From Actinomycetes bacterium (GTDB taxonomy: Bacteria > Actinomycetota > Acidimicrobiia > Acidimicrobiales > Palsa-688), in contig JAKBAM010000004.1 in the NCBI GenBank assembly GCA_021809105.1, positions 62,001 through 126,000 on the forward strand: DNA of 64,000 bases. The letters run 5' to 3'. Below the pieces are notes generated by a model. It saw only the letters and a list, made by a program, of their open reading frames with translations, did no database searches and had not been told where the DNA came from. Positions 1 to 8,495 of the stretch are shown here, one piece after another. The translations under genes were made by a program, and so were the position numbers. The first letter of the stretch is position 1; the number at the start of each line of letters is the position of its first letter.

Positions 1-1555
1 GCTGCGTCTCCAGGCGGACGACGTCGCCATCGGCCCGGTACTGGGCAAACGAGAGGTTGAGGAGGTGGTGCGCCTGGTCGGGGGGGTAGCGCCTCACCAG
101 GTTGGCAGCCATGTTGTAGGTGGGCCGGAAGCTGCTCGTGAGTGCGTAGGTCCGAGCCCCCACCAGCCCGCCCACCTGCTCGAAGGGAACGAACTGCGAC
201 CAGAGCACTATCGCGTAGCCGACTTCGTCGATGCCGCGTCGACCGGCCCGACCGGTGAGCTGGGTGTACTCGCCGGGTGTCAAGAACTCATGGCGCTCCC
301 CGGTGAACTTGGTCAGTTTCTCGATGACCACCGACCGAGCCGGCATATTGATCCCGAGAGAAAGAGTCTCGGTGGCGAAAACCACCTTGACCAGGCCAGC
401 AGCGAAGCACGCCTCGACGGCCTCCTTGAAAGGCGGCACCAACCCTGCGTGGTGGGCGGCATAGCCGAACTCCAGCCCGGTCAGCCATGCACCGTACCCG
501 AGGATGGCGAGGTCCTCGTCGGTGAGACCCTCCACATGAGCCTCGGCGATTGCCCGGATCTGGCGACGCTCCTCAACGGTGGTCAGGCGCTCGCCCTCCC
601 GCGTGCACTGGGTGACTGCATCGTCACAGGCGGCGCGGCTGAAGATGAAGAAGATGGCCGGGAGCATGGCGTGGTCGCGCAACACCTCTACGACGTCCGC
701 CCGGCGGGGCGTGAAAAGGCGCGCTCGCCCCTTGTCCCGAGGCCCGGGACGCCGCAGCGCCTTCGCATCCAGGGCGGCCGCCTCGGGATTGGGGCGCCCA
801 TCCACCAGAGTCGGGAGCAAGAGCAGGCGATCCGATCCCCTGTCGCCGAGGAGGTAGAGGTCGTGGAGGGCCACCGGGCGACGCTCCTCGATCACGGTCT
901 CCGTGGCACCCCTGACGGTGCGGATCCAATCTGCCAGCTCCTCCACGTTGGATACCGTGGCCGAGAGGCACACGAGGTCGACATCGGGTGGGGCGTGGAT
1001 GATCACTTCCTCCCACACCGGCCCCCGGTAGGCGTTTTGGAGGTAGTGGACCTCGTCGAGGATGACGTAGCGCAGCCCGTCGAGCGCCGACGAAGCGGCG
1101 TAGATCATGTTCCTCAGCACTTCCGTGGTCATCACTACCACTGGTGCGTCGCCGTTGATGGCGTTGTCACCTGTGAGGAGACCGACCGACGCTGAGCCGT
1201 GGCGACGCACCAACTCGCCGTACTTCTGGTTGGAGAGGGCTTTGAGGGGCGTGGTGTAGAAGGCTTTCCTCCCCTCGGCCAGAGCGCGGGCGACGGCATA
1301 CTCAGCAACCACGGTCTTACCGGACCCGGTAGGGGCAGCCACCACGACACTGCGGTCAGCGTCGAGGATGTCGAGCGCACGTCGCTGGAAGTCGTCGAGC
1401 TCGAACCCCTGTCCCCCCAAAAAGGCCCGCCTCGTCTCCAATGCCCCCGCGGGGGGTGGCGACTGAGGACCCGCCGGGGCTGGAACTGCGGTACGCGGGT
1501 CGGGGATAGTATCCGGGCGGGGCCCTGGGGCACCGGCCGGCGAGGCGATCGCCAC
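1..1555 (-). CDS. helY: Ski2/Mtr4-like superfamily II RNA/DNA helicase HelY, 3' end outside window
   Basis: About 518 codons are present and the frame stays open through the left edge, so the C-terminus is missing. The start is the GTG at 1555, preceded by AGAAAGGA at good spacing. After a Pro/Ala-rich leader of about 60 residues come DFQRRAL, Walker A (APTGSGKT), TTPLKALSNQK, LTGD and the DEVH box (ILDEVHYLQN). Near the left edge SFRPTYNMAANLVRRY is typical of the Ski2/Mtr4 group. Members are ATP-dependent 3'-5' helicases. The gene lies 50 bases downstream of tatC in the same direction, the order seen in mycobacteria. The helicase family is certain; the symbol rests on family and synteny. 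Confidence 0.88.
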   Translation of the reverse strand, partial: MAIASPAGAPGPRPDTIPDPRTAVPAPAGPQSPPPAGALETRRAFLGGQGFELDDFQRRALDILDADRSVVVAAPTGSGKTVVAEYAVARALAEGRKAFYTTPLKALSNQKYGELVRRHGSASVGLLTGDNAINGDAPVVVMTTEVLRNMIYAASSALDGLRYVILDEVHYLQNAYRGPVWEEVIIHAPPDVDLVCLSATVSNVEELADWIRTVRGATETVIEERRPVALHDLYLLGDRGSDRLLLLPTLVDGRPNPEAAALDAKALRRPGPRDKGRARLFTPRRADVVEVLRDHAMLPAIFFIFSRAACDDAVTQCTREGERLTTVEERRQIRAIAEAHVEGLTDEDLAILGYGAWLTGLEFGYAAHHAGLVPPFKEAVEACFAAGLVKVVFATETLSLGINMPARSVVIEKLTKFTGERHEFLTPGEYTQLTGRAGRRGIDEVGYAIVLWSQFVPFEQVGGLVGARTYALTSSFRPTYNMAANLVRRYPPDQAHHLLNLSFAQYRADGDVVRLETQ

Positions 1556-1605
1556 GGGTCCTTTCTACCCCACTCCGGTGCATTCGCCGGGGACCCGGCC
1601 CTCCC

Positions 1606-2388
1606 CTACTTGTGGAGGAGGCGGCCGAGCAGGATCGACGCCTCGTAGAAGACGAGCAGCGGGACAGCCATCGCGAGGAAGCTGAAAGGGTCGCTGCTAG
1701 GGGTGATGACCGCGGCGGCGATCACCATGATGATGATCGCCGGTCGCCGCCAGGCTCGCCACTTGGCGCTCGGCACCACACCGGCAATCTCGAGGAAGAC
1801 GACCACCAGCGGGTAGAGGAACACCGCCCCGAAGATCACCGCCATCGCGGCGTAGAGGGTGAAGTAGCGGCTGGGCGAGAAGAGGGGTACGACCCCATGG
1901 CCGCTGATGCTGATCAGCCAGTTGATCGCCTTGGGGAACACCAACACAGCGGTGACTACCCCGGCGGCGAAGAGCGTGCACGCACCCACGAAAAACGGCA
2001 GCACGTAGCGCTTCTCGTTCTTGTGGAGTCCCGGGGTGATGAAACGCCAGAGCTCCCACAAGAGGACGGGCGCCGCCACGACGATGCCGGCGTAGGCGCT
2101 GACTTTGACTCGGGTGGTGAACCCCTCGAGCGGTCCGGTGATGTAGAGCTGGCAGCGGCCCGTGATCGATTTGTCGGGGTGGTGCGCCACGTAGGTGCAG
2201 TACGGATGCTGCATGAAGCTGATCAGCTGGTTGTAGAAGAAGAACATGACTGCGGTCGTGACGACCACCGCCACGATCGAGATGACCAGCCGCGTCCGCA
2301 GCTCGGACAGGTGCTCGTAGAGGGTCATCTCGCCTGGCGCGGGCTTGGGCTCGGCGTCTCCCGGCTGAGGTCGAGCTGTCACCGTCAC
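1606..2388 (-). CDS. tatC: Sec-independent protein translocase TatC
   Basis: A 260-residue polytopic membrane protein that forms the receptor core of the twin-arginine translocase, which exports folded proteins. The cytoplasmic N-terminal motif MTLYEHLSELRTRL is the TatC family signature, followed by about six membrane segments (the first around VISIVAVVVTTAVMFFF). The proposed start is GTG 2388; GAAGG overlaps the tatB stop seven bases upstream, giving tight coupling to tatB. An upstream in-frame start would overlap tatB. A putative Tat substrate (DUF1501 protein) lies in the same window. Confidence 0.95.
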   Translation of the reverse strand: MTVTARPQPGDAEPKPAPGEMTLYEHLSELRTRLVISIVAVVVTTAVMFFFYNQLISFMQHPYCTYVAHHPDKSITGRCQLYITGPLEGFTTRVKVSAYAGIVVAAPVLLWELWRFITPGLHKNEKRYVLPFFVGACTLFAAGVVTAVLVFPKAINWLISISGHGVVPLFSPSRYFTLYAAMAVIFGAVFLYPLVVVFLEIAGVVPSAKWRAWRRPAIIIMVIAAAVITPSSDPFSFLAMAVPLLVFYEASILLGRLLHK

Positions 2389-2398
2389 GCCGCGACCT

Positions 2399-2758
2399 TC
2401 AGTTGAACGAGGGGTCGTCAGGTGGAGGTGGGCTCGCCCCGACCGCGGGACCACCGGGGTCGGGGGTGGCAGGCGCCAGCAAGGACCCGGTGGCGGAGGA
2501 GGGCTTGAAAGGCTCGGATGCTGCAGCTACGGAGGATCGCACCTCGTCGAGGCCAAACTCGTCGACGGCGTGGCGGAGGACTTGACGAGGCTCGGCCAGA
2601 GCATCGCGAACCTCCGATTGGAAGGAGCCCGACATCTTCCGGAGCTGCCCCACCACGCGGCCGACGCTGCGAGCGGCGCCGGGAAGCCGATGGGGGCCCA
2701 GCACCACCAAGGCGAACATGGCGATCACGAGGACCTTCTCGGGATCGAGGTTCAGCAC
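2399..2758 (-). CDS. tatB: TatA/TatB family translocase subunit (TatB-like)
   Basis: 119 residues: a single N-terminal membrane helix (VLVIAMFALVVLG), the GP-x-RLP hinge, an amphipathic helix (AARSVGRVVGQLRKMSGSF) and a charged, Pro-rich tail. Known TatA/B proteins pair with TatC in twin-arginine export. The conserved region after GPHRLP and the tail length fit TatB better than TatA, but the two cannot be separated surely by eye. The GTG start at 2758 lies six bases after TAGACT with no Shine-Dalgarno sequence, so the mRNA is probably leaderless. tatC follows ten bases downstream. Confidence 0.85.
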   Translation of the reverse strand: MLNLDPEKVLVIAMFALVVLGPHRLPGAARSVGRVVGQLRKMSGSFQSEVRDALAEPRQVLRHAVDEFGLDEVRSSVAAASEPFKPSSATGSLLAPATPDPGGPAVGASPPPPDDPSFN

Positions 2759-2764
2759 GTCGAC

Positions 2765-2770
2765 AGTCTA
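2765..2770 (-). promoter_or_regulatory. Putative -10 element of tatB (leaderless)
   Basis: TAGACT on the minus strand, six bases before the tatB GTG. It matches TANNNT, the actinobacterial -10 consensus, and there is no ribosome binding site between it and the start. No -35 element is recognisable. Confidence 0.5.
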
Positions 2771-2799
2771 CTGAGCGTCGTGCTCCAGGGCATCGTCCC

Positions 2800-2949
2800 C
2801 TACGGGAACGTGGATGCCGCGGCCCGGCGGAGCCGATCGGCCGCCTCGGCGAGCGCATCGGCCTCCACGCGCAGCCAGTGAGAGACGAGGGCGAGCCCGC
2901 CGGCTCCGGCAGCCCCGATGCCAAGCGGCACCCACCACACATCGCTCAC
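2800..2949 (-). CDS. Small single-pass membrane protein, unknown
   Basis: A 49-residue candidate starting at GTG 2949 with a hydrophobic stretch (VWWVPLGIGAAGAGGLALV) followed by a charged helix (RVEADALAEAADRLRRA). It lies 19 bases downstream of the zinc-ribbon gene and about 40 bases upstream of tatB, in the same direction. The start codon lacks a good Shine-Dalgarno sequence, and the gene is supported mainly by the clean hydrophobic/charged pattern and position. No family recognised. Confidence 0.45.
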   Translation of the reverse strand: MSDVWWVPLGIGAAGAGGLALVSHWLRVEADALAEAADRLRRAAASTFP

Positions 2950-2968
2950 GAGGTCGACCGCCTGTGCC

Positions 2969-3301
2969 TCATGCGGCCCGCTGACGGGAGAGACTCCGCT
3001 GCAGCCAACCTTCTTCGTCCAAGTCGTAGTGGAAGGCGAGGAGGTCGTCGTGAGTGATCGCGGGGCCACTCTTGACCTCCCACAGCTCTGCGGGCATCTC
3101 CCAGTACACCAACGTCGCGCCCGCCGCTAGGAGCGTCTGCACTACATGCGGTGCTGCCGCCTTGGAGGCCCGGAGCCGGCACTTGGGGCAGAGGAACGAG
3201 TAGGTACTGAGGTCGGTGGACCGGCAGACCTCTACCTGCACCTGCCGGATGCTCATCTCGACGTCGCCGCAATCGGCGCAGTTGGCCCGGACAGTAGCCA
3301 T
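2969..3301 (-). CDS. Zinc-ribbon protein, unknown function
   Basis: 110 residues. The start is ATG 3301, with AGGAAGG eight bases upstream; a GTG three codons earlier is less well spaced. C8-x2-C11 (NCADCGD) and C38-x2-C41 (LCPKCRL) form a probable zinc ribbon, with an extra Cys26 between the knuckles. The C-terminal part is an alpha-helical, acidic/aromatic region (VVQTLLAAGATLVYWEMP, DDLLAFHYDLDEE) resembling small conserved actinobacterial proteins of unknown function. A metal-stabilised adaptor or regulator is possible, not shown. Confidence 0.8.
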   Translation of the reverse strand: MATVRANCADCGDVEMSIRQVQVEVCRSTDLSTYSFLCPKCRLRASKAAAPHVVQTLLAAGATLVYWEMPAELWEVKSGPAITHDDLLAFHYDLDEEGWLQRSLSRQRAA

Positions 3302-3411
3302 GGGAGTCACCTTCCTGGTCCTCGTTCCATTGAGTTATCGGCACGAGGTCGGCGCCCTTGAGCAGCGGTCGCCGCCATTATTGTCCGCCGATGTGCGCGC
3401 AGTATGGGATC

Positions 3412-4086
3412 ATGGTGATCGGCTTCGCCCACCGGGGTGCCCGCACGGACCATCGGGACAACACCCTTCCCGGCTTCGAGCGAGCTTTGGCACTGGGAGC
3501 TTCCGGCCTGGAGAGCGATGCGTGGCTCACCGCTGACGGCATCCCGGTGCTCGACCATGACGGCGTCGCCCGTCGCGGGCTGCGTCACCGGCCCATCCGC
3601 AGCCTGCCTCGAGCCGCCCTCCCCTCCCACGTCCCGAGCCTCGCCGATCTCTACGAACTGCCTGGCGCGACGGCCGTCGAGGTGTCGCTCGATGTCAAGG
3701 ACAGGGCGGCCGTGCCCTCCCTGCTCGAGGTCGCCGGCCCGCACAAGCGCCGCCTCTGGCTCTGTGCCAGCGAGCTGCGGGCGCTGGCCTCGTGGCGCTG
3801 TGGCGACCACGAGATCCGCCTCGTCCACTCCAGCGGAAGCCGCCGGATCGGCCGCGATACCTCGGCTCACGCCTCCCGACTGGCTGCGGCGGGCATCGAT
3901 GCCCTCAACCTCCGGGCCCGCGAGTGGACCGCCGGCATGGTCGATGCCTGCCACCGCTCCGGCGTCATGGCCTTCGGCTGGGATGCGCAACGGCAAGCAC
4001 AGGTATCGGCGCTGGCCGCCATGGGGATTGACGGGATCTACTCCGATCACGTCGCCATGATGATGGCAACGCTCAGAACAGCCTGA
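3412..4086 (+). CDS. Glycerophosphodiester phosphodiesterase family protein
   Basis: 224 residues of a GDPD TIM barrel. The motifs are HRGARTDHRDNT (catalytic His; the family usually has ENT where this has DNT), LESDAWLTADGIPVLDHD (metal-binding acid pair and HD), VEVSLDVKD, and the end motif GIDGIYSDH. Members hydrolyse glycerophosphodiesters such as glycerophosphocholine to sn-glycerol 3-phosphate and an alcohol. No signal peptide is visible, so it is probably cytoplasmic. ATG 3412 follows CAGTAT by six bases; an upstream ATG at 3391 is the alternative. The 3' end overlaps lepB by 14 bases, tail to tail. Confidence 0.87.
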   Translation: MVIGFAHRGARTDHRDNTLPGFERALALGASGLESDAWLTADGIPVLDHDGVARRGLRHRPIRSLPRAALPSHVPSLADLYELPGATAVEVSLDVKDRAAVPSLLEVAGPHKRRLWLCASELRALASWRCGDHEIRLVHSSGSRRIGRDTSAHASRLAAAGIDALNLRAREWTAGMVDACHRSGVMAFGWDAQRQAQVSALAAMGIDGIYSDHVAMMMATLRTA

Positions 4087-4678
4087 TGCTATCGAGGGGC
4101 CATATACGGAGCACGGCACGCCCCACGATCAGGTTCCCCGAGATCGGCCCGAGGTAGCGGGAGTCCTCCGAGTCGCCGCGGTTGTCACCCATGACGTAGT
4201 ACTGGTTGTGGCCCAGCGTCAGTTTCGGTACCGGCGGCCCGGGGTCGGCCTTGGCCGTCGGCGTCAGCCACGGTTGGTTCAGCAGCTTGCCGTCGATGAA
4301 GATCGCCCCGTTGGCACCAGACTGGATCGTGTCGCCGGGCAAACCGATGACCCGCTTTATGAGATCCTTGATGTTGAGGTTGGTCTCCGTGGGGGGTCGG
4401 GAGAAAACCACGATGTCGCCGCGGTGCACGCTGTGCAGGTCGTAGCTCAGCTTGTCGACCAGAACCCGGTTGCCGGGCTTGAGCGTCGGCTGCATCGACG
4501 GCGACGGGATGTAGTAGGCCTCGAAGACAAATGCCCGCACCAGCAGCGTCAACACCACTGCCACGGCGATGATCGCGCCCCACTCGATCACGGCACGGCG
4601 GCGGACCTTGTGCCCCCCAGGTTCGTGCTGACCCGATGGGGGACCCGCCGGAGGTTCGGTGGGCGCTGGCTCAACCAC
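4073..4678 (-). CDS. lepB: Type I signal peptidase
   Basis: 201 residues. A cytoplasmic Pro-rich leader and one membrane segment (residues about 31-50) precede the S26 catalytic core. Ser61 lies in PSPSMQPTL and Lys108 in KRVIGLPGD, with the GDNR..SEDSRYLGP box near the C-terminus. The enzyme cleaves signal peptides from Sec and Tat exported proteins at the outer face of the membrane. GTG 4678 lies eight bases after TAGGGT without a Shine-Dalgarno sequence. The gene sits between pafC and the tat genes, on the same strand, an insertion relative to the mycobacterial order. Confidence 0.95.
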   Translation of the reverse strand: MVEPAPTEPPAGPPSGQHEPGGHKVRRRAVIEWGAIIAVAVVLTLLVRAFVFEAYYIPSPSMQPTLKPGNRVLVDKLSYDLHSVHRGDIVVFSRPPTETNLNIKDLIKRVIGLPGDTIQSGANGAIFIDGKLLNQPWLTPTAKADPGPPVPKLTLGHNQYYVMGDNRGDSEDSRYLGPISGNLIVGRAVLRIWPLDSIRLF

Positions 4679-4686
4679 GGGGCGGC

Positions 4687-4692
4687 ACCCTA
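4687..4692 (-). promoter_or_regulatory. Putative -10 element of lepB (leaderless)
   Basis: TAGGGT on the minus strand, eight bases from the lepB GTG, with no Shine-Dalgarno sequence between. The element is downstream of the pafC stop, so lepB probably has its own promoter. Confidence 0.5.
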
Positions 4693-4752
4693 GTCGCCAG
4701 CGGGGCAGCTACCGGGTCAGCGCCCTCGGGCACCAGCCCACCTTTCCCATCT

Positions 4753-5691
4753 TCACCCAGGTGAGCGGTAGCGGGCCAGCACCCGGGTGGCAGCCGTCGG
4801 CCCAACGGTGGTGTCACCCTCGACCACGGTGGCATGGGGGCCGGCGCGCAGCAGTAGGCGCTCCAGCCAGGCCCTCCCGGCGCTACGAAGACGGACCCGT
4901 ACGACACCCCCTCCCCGATGCTCGATTCCCTCATTGGGATAGGCCTCTGCGACCCAGTGGACCTCCGAGTCGAGGTCGAGCACCACCAAAGGATCTTCAG
5001 GAGCGGCATGGAACACCGCCGGCGGCCCGCTGCGCACCGGGGGGTCCGGGGCCGCCTCGGCCAGGACCGTAGCCTCGGTCACACGATCAAGCCGGAAGAG
5101 GCGGTGGCCCTCGGCCGACTCGCACCAGCCCTCCAGGTACCACTGCCCGCCGGCGTTGAAGACGCGCCAAGGCTGCACCGTCCGGCGGCTGTGATGGTCG
5201 CGGCCGAAGGAGTAATACTGGATCTCGACCTTGCAACGACTGTCCTGCGCGGAGCGCACTGCGTCGAGGACGCCCGGCGAGACCGGGCCCAGCTGCACGT
5301 CCACCGCGTCATCAGCGGCCACTCCGAGCACGCTCTCCAGCTTGGCGAGCGCTCCCGCCAGGGACCCGTCGGGGTCCGATCCGGGCACCGCAAGGAGGGT
5401 GGCACTGGCGCTGACCAGGGCCAGGCCTTCCGGAGGCGTAAGGCGCAACGGCCGACGGAACCAGTCGGCGAAGCGGATCCACACCCTCCCGTCCGCGATG
5501 TCCACGTCGATCAGGGTGTCGGGGGTGAAGGGATGGACCCCGCAGAGAAACAGCAGCTCGAGGTCAGCGACCAGCTCCCGCTCCCCCAGGTCGAACCGGC
5601 GACACACCTCGGCCACCTCAGGGCCGTCGTTGGCCGCGATCCACGGTACGACAGCCAGCATCCGCCCTAGACGGTCGTGAGCAGGGATCAC
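4753..5691 (-). CDS. pafC: WYL-domain transcriptional regulator PafC
   Basis: 312 residues: an N-terminal winged-helix region, a central WYL domain (IQYYSFGRDHHSRRTVQPWRV..GQWYLEGW) and a C-terminal WCX-type domain. In mycobacteria PafB and PafC act together to activate the LexA-independent DNA-damage response. The ATG at 5691 overlaps the pafB stop (ATGA), so the partners are translationally coupled. Family and neighbours (pafA, pafB) make the identification strong; conservation of the damage-response role here is inferred. Confidence 0.92.
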   Translation of the reverse strand: MIPAHDRLGRMLAVVPWIAANDGPEVAEVCRRFDLGERELVADLELLFLCGVHPFTPDTLIDVDIADGRVWIRFADWFRRPLRLTPPEGLALVSASATLLAVPGSDPDGSLAGALAKLESVLGVAADDAVDVQLGPVSPGVLDAVRSAQDSRCKVEIQYYSFGRDHHSRRTVQPWRVFNAGGQWYLEGWCESAEGHRLFRLDRVTEATVLAEAAPDPPVRSGPPAVFHAAPEDPLVVLDLDSEVHWVAEAYPNEGIEHRGGGVVRVRLRSAGRAWLERLLLRAGPHATVVEGDTTVGPTAATRVLARYRSPG

Positions 5692-6647
5692 CGGGCGATC
5701 TCCTCGAGCCAGGCGACGATGTCGGCCCGTACCTCGGGAGGCCCGATGACCTCAGCGTGCTCGAGCATGCCGAGGGTGAACGAGCGGAACGCGGCGCGGT
5801 TGGTGACCGCCACGACGAAGCGCACCGAGCCGTCGGCGACGGTCGAGCAGACAGCGCCCGCTCCGAGCGACGCCCGAGCAAAGGCTGCCTGCTCGGCATC
5901 AACCAGGATCTCGACGGTCACCGCCTCGTCGTCGCCGATCTGCCAGGCCGCAGCGGGTCCGACGGCAGCTTCAGCCGGGCGCTCGAAGGCACCCGGGGAG
6001 CCGATCGCCTCCACGCTGCCGTCGATTCGGTCCAGGCGGAACAGGCGGGCGTCGGACCGACCATGGTCGTAGCCCGAGAGGTACCACTGGCCGTTGCGGT
6101 AAGACAGGCGCCACGGGTCTACCGCTCGAGGCTGCCCGCGATAGCTGAACTCGACCCGGCGCCGAGCCGCCACGGCACCGAACACCGTCGCCACCTCCGG
6201 CCCTCCTGGCAAGGCGGCAGTCTCGACTCCCACGGCCGCCCCGGGAGAATCGGACGGCCTCGGACCGGCTGGCTTGCCGGGCGCGCCTGCCAGCTTGCGC
6301 AAGGCGGTCGCGGTGACTCCGTCGGAGCCGCCCACCTGTACCGCCGAGGTGGCCAGGCGTAGAGCCGCCAACTCGCCGTCATCCAAGCCGGGATCGGGCA
6401 GCTCGTAGTCGTCGCGTCGGATCCGGTAGCCGAGCGAGCTCTCGGAGCGGTCGATCTCGATGACCTCCGTCATGACCGGCATCCCCATCTGGCGCAGCAG
6501 GTCCTTGTCGCGCTCGAAGTTGCGGCGGAAGGCGACGGGGTCGTCGGAGTACCCCCCGACCCGTTGCCTCAGCTCATCACGAGTGAGGGGCCGTTCGGCG
6601 TCGATGAGCGCGGCGGTCAGATTGACCAGGCGTTCGAGGCGGGACAC
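5688..6647 (-). CDS. pafB: WYL-domain transcriptional regulator PafB
   Basis: 319 residues with an N-terminal winged helix (SRLERLVNLTAALIDAERPL; RRNFERDKDLLRQMG), a WYL domain (VEFSYRGQPRAVDPWRL..GQWYLSGYDHGRSDARLFRLDRI) and a C-terminal WCX extension. It is the partner of PafC in the heterodimeric activator of DNA-damage genes in actinobacteria. GTG 6647 lies four bases after the pafA stop, and the 3' end shares ATGA with pafC, so pafA-pafB-pafC form one operon. Confidence 0.93.
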   Translation of the reverse strand: MSRLERLVNLTAALIDAERPLTRDELRQRVGGYSDDPVAFRRNFERDKDLLRQMGMPVMTEVIEIDRSESSLGYRIRRDDYELPDPGLDDGELAALRLATSAVQVGGSDGVTATALRKLAGAPGKPAGPRPSDSPGAAVGVETAALPGGPEVATVFGAVAARRRVEFSYRGQPRAVDPWRLSYRNGQWYLSGYDHGRSDARLFRLDRIDGSVEAIGSPGAFERPAEAAVGPAAAWQIGDDEAVTVEILVDAEQAAFARASLGAGAVCSTVADGSVRFVVAVTNRAAFRSFTLGMLEHAEVIGPPEVRADIVAWLEEIAR

Positions 6648-6651
6648 TGGC

Positions 6652-8010
6652 TCAGAGCGACGCTATGAGCCGCTCAACCCGTTCGTCATGGGACTTGAAC
6701 GGGTCTTTGCACAGGACGGTCCGCTGGGCCTGGTCGTTGAGCTTGAGGTGCACCCAGTCGACGGTGAAGTCCCGACGGCGCTCCTTGGCTCGCCGGATGA
6801 ACTCGCCACGCAACCGGGCCCGGGTCGTCTGGGGAGGCTCATCGACGGCGGTCTCGATGGCCTCGTCGTCGCACATCCGCTCGACCATGCCCCTGGCCTG
6901 CATCTTGTAGAACAGTCCCCGTCCCCGGCTGACGTCGTGGTACTGCAAGTCCATGAGGGCCACCTTGGGGTGGGTCAGGGAGACTCCCTCCCGCTCCTGG
7001 TACCTCTCGATGAGGCGGTGCTTGATGACCCAGTCACACTCCCGGTCGAGGGACCACGGGTCCTTCTCCAAGCCTTCCAGGCAGTGCTCCCACATGTCCA
7101 GGGCCCGGTCCTCGATGGCCGACAGTCCCCTGGACTCCTGGTAGCGCCGAGCTCGCGTCAGGTACTCGCCCTGGATCTCCAGCGCGGACGCCTCGCGTCC
7201 GTTGGCTAGGCGAACCCTGCGCCGGCAGGTCGTGTCGTGGCTGATCTCCCGGATGGCCCGGATGGGGTTCTCGAGCGTCATGTCCCGCAACACGACCGCA
7301 GGATCCTCCAGCATCCGCAGCAAGATGCTGGTGGCTCCGACCTTCAAGAAGGTGGCGTACTCACTCATGTTCGAGTCGCCGACGATCACGTGGAGGCGCC
7401 GGAAGCGCTCGGCGTCGGCATGGGGTTCGTCCCGGGTGTTGATTATCGGGCGGCTGCGGGTAGTCGCGGACGAGACCCCTTCCCAGATGTGCTCGGCTCG
7501 CTGGCTGATGCAGTACATCGCCCCCCGGGCAGTCTGCAGCACCTTGCCTGCCCCGGCGTAGACCTGCCTGGACACGAGGAACGGGATGAGCACCTCGGCA
7601 TAATGGCTGAAGTCGTCACGCCTGCTGGTCAGGTAGTTCTCGTGGCAGCCGTAGGAGTTCCCGGCCGAGTCGGTGTTGTTCTTGAACAGGAAGATGACGC
7701 CCCGAATGCCCTCTTCCCGCAGGCGGCTCTCGGCCGAGATCACCAGGTTCTCCAGGATCCGCTCTCCGGCTTTGTCGTGGACGACCAGGTCGAGTATCGA
7801 GTCGCACTCGGGCGTCGCGTACTCCGGGTGGCTGCCGACGTCGAGGTAGAGGCGGGCGCCGTTCTCCAGGAACACGTTGGAGGACCGGCCCCAGCTCACG
7901 ACCCGGCGGAAGAGATAGCGGGCCACCTCGTCGGGGCTGAGCCGTCGCTGGCCGCGAAGCGTGCAGGTCACCCCGTACTCGTTCTCCAAGCCGAAGATGC
8001 GACGGTCCAC
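6652..8010 (-). CDS. pafA: Pup-protein ligase PafA
   Basis: 452 residues, the same length as the mycobacterial enzyme. It uses ATP to phosphorylate the C-terminal Glu of Pup and forms an isopeptide bond to substrate lysines. The glutamine-synthetase-like core begins [14 protein letters not shown], with Glu9 as a metal ligand, and Asp57 in [14 protein letters not shown] is at the position of the catalytic Asp. [17 protein letters not shown] and [13 protein letters not shown] are also conserved. The start is GTG 8010, with GGAAGGA just upstream; an in-frame extension upstream is not family-like. First gene of pafA-pafB-pafC. Confidence 0.97.
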   Translation of the reverse strand: MDRRIFGLENEYGVTCTLRGQRRLSPDEVARYLFRRVVSWGRSSNVFLENGARLYLDVGSHPEYATPECDSILDLVVHDKAGERILENLVISAESRLREEGIRGVIFLFKNNTDSAGNSYGCHENYLTSRRDDFSHYAEVLIPFLVSRQVYAGAGKVLQTARGAMYCISQRAEHIWEGVSSATTRSRPIINTRDEPHADAERFRRLHVIVGDSNMSEYATFLKVGATSILLRMLEDPAVVLRDMTLENPIRAIREISHDTTCRRRVRLANGREASALEIQGEYLTRARRYQESRGLSAIEDRALDMWEHCLEGLEKDPWSLDRECDWVIKHRLIERYQEREGVSLTHPKVALMDLQYHDVSRGRGLFYKMQARGMVERMCDDEAIETAVDEPPQTTRARLRGEFIRRAKERRRDFTVDWVHLKLNDQAQRTVLCKDPFKSHDERVERLIASL

Positions 8011-8051
8011 GCTGTCCTTCCACGCTGCTCGGCAGGGACGTCGGATCTCCG

Positions 8052-8082
8052 GCGCCTCCTCTCGTGCGCCCGGGAGAGGCGC
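8052..8082 (-). promoter_or_regulatory. Hairpin in the probable pafA leader
   Basis: GCGCCTC (8052-8058) and GAGGCGC (8076-8082) can pair around a 17-base loop, within the presumed leader between the -10 at 8091-8096 and the pafA start at 8010. No known riboswitch or U-tract was recognised, so any regulatory role is inferred. Confidence 0.3.
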
Positions 8083-8090
8083 ACCCCGGC

Positions 8091-8100
8091 ACGCTACCGT
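8091..8100. promoter_or_regulatory. Overlapping divergent -10 elements of pafA and the DUF2007-like gene
   Basis: ACGCTACCGT contains TACCGT on the plus strand (8095-8100, nine bases before ATG 8110) and TAGCGT on the minus strand (8096-8091, upstream of pafA with a leader of about 75 bases). The two hexamers share the central TA, so both promoters could not be occupied at once. Confidence 0.4.
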
Positions 8101-8109
8101 TGCTAGATC

Positions 8110-8481
8110 ATGTCCGGTGCACGTACGTCGCCCGACCGGATGGTGCACGTCCGGACGGTACCGACCGCATTCCACGCCCGAGTGATCGCGGCCCGCCTCG
8201 GCGCCGAAGGCATCATCACCGAGCTGCGGGGCAACGTCGGCGGCCCCTACCCGTTCGGGGACGTGTCAGTCTGGGTCCCCGAACGAGACGTCGACGAGGC
8301 CAGCGAGCTGCTCCTGGCCGATGAGGTGGAGGCGGCCTTCTACCCCCATCCCGACGACGAGGAGCCGAGCCCGTCAGCCCGCCCCCTGATGTTCGGGCTG
8401 ACGCGCCGGAGGCTACTGGCCGCCGTCGGCCTGATCCTGATCATGTGGGCGGCCGTTGCGGCCCACATGGCTGTCGCCTGA
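8110..8481 (+). CDS. DUF2007-like protein with C-terminal membrane anchor
   Basis: 123 residues. The N-terminal half ([41 protein letters not shown]) matches the small ferredoxin-like fold of DUF2007 'putative signal transducing' proteins. A Pro/acidic linker leads to one C-terminal membrane helix ([19 protein letters not shown]). The gene is divergent from pafA and convergent with prcA, with only 14 bases to the prcA stop, and so lies inside the Pup-proteasome locus. The mRNA looks leaderless. Function unknown; a role in the Pup system is only suggested by position. Confidence 0.75.
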   Translation: MSGARTSPDRMVHVRTVPTAFHARVIAARLGAEGIITELRGNVGGPYPFGDVSVWVPERDVDEASELLLADEVEAAFYPHPDDEEPSPSARPLMFGLTRRRLLAAVGLILIMWAAVAAHMAVA

Positions 8482-8495
8482 CAGCTCGCGCCGCT

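Noticed and set aside
65-1195. Long plus-strand open frame in the helY region
   Set aside because: It is antisense to a continuous helicase frame with all expected motifs, a common shadow in high-GC DNA.
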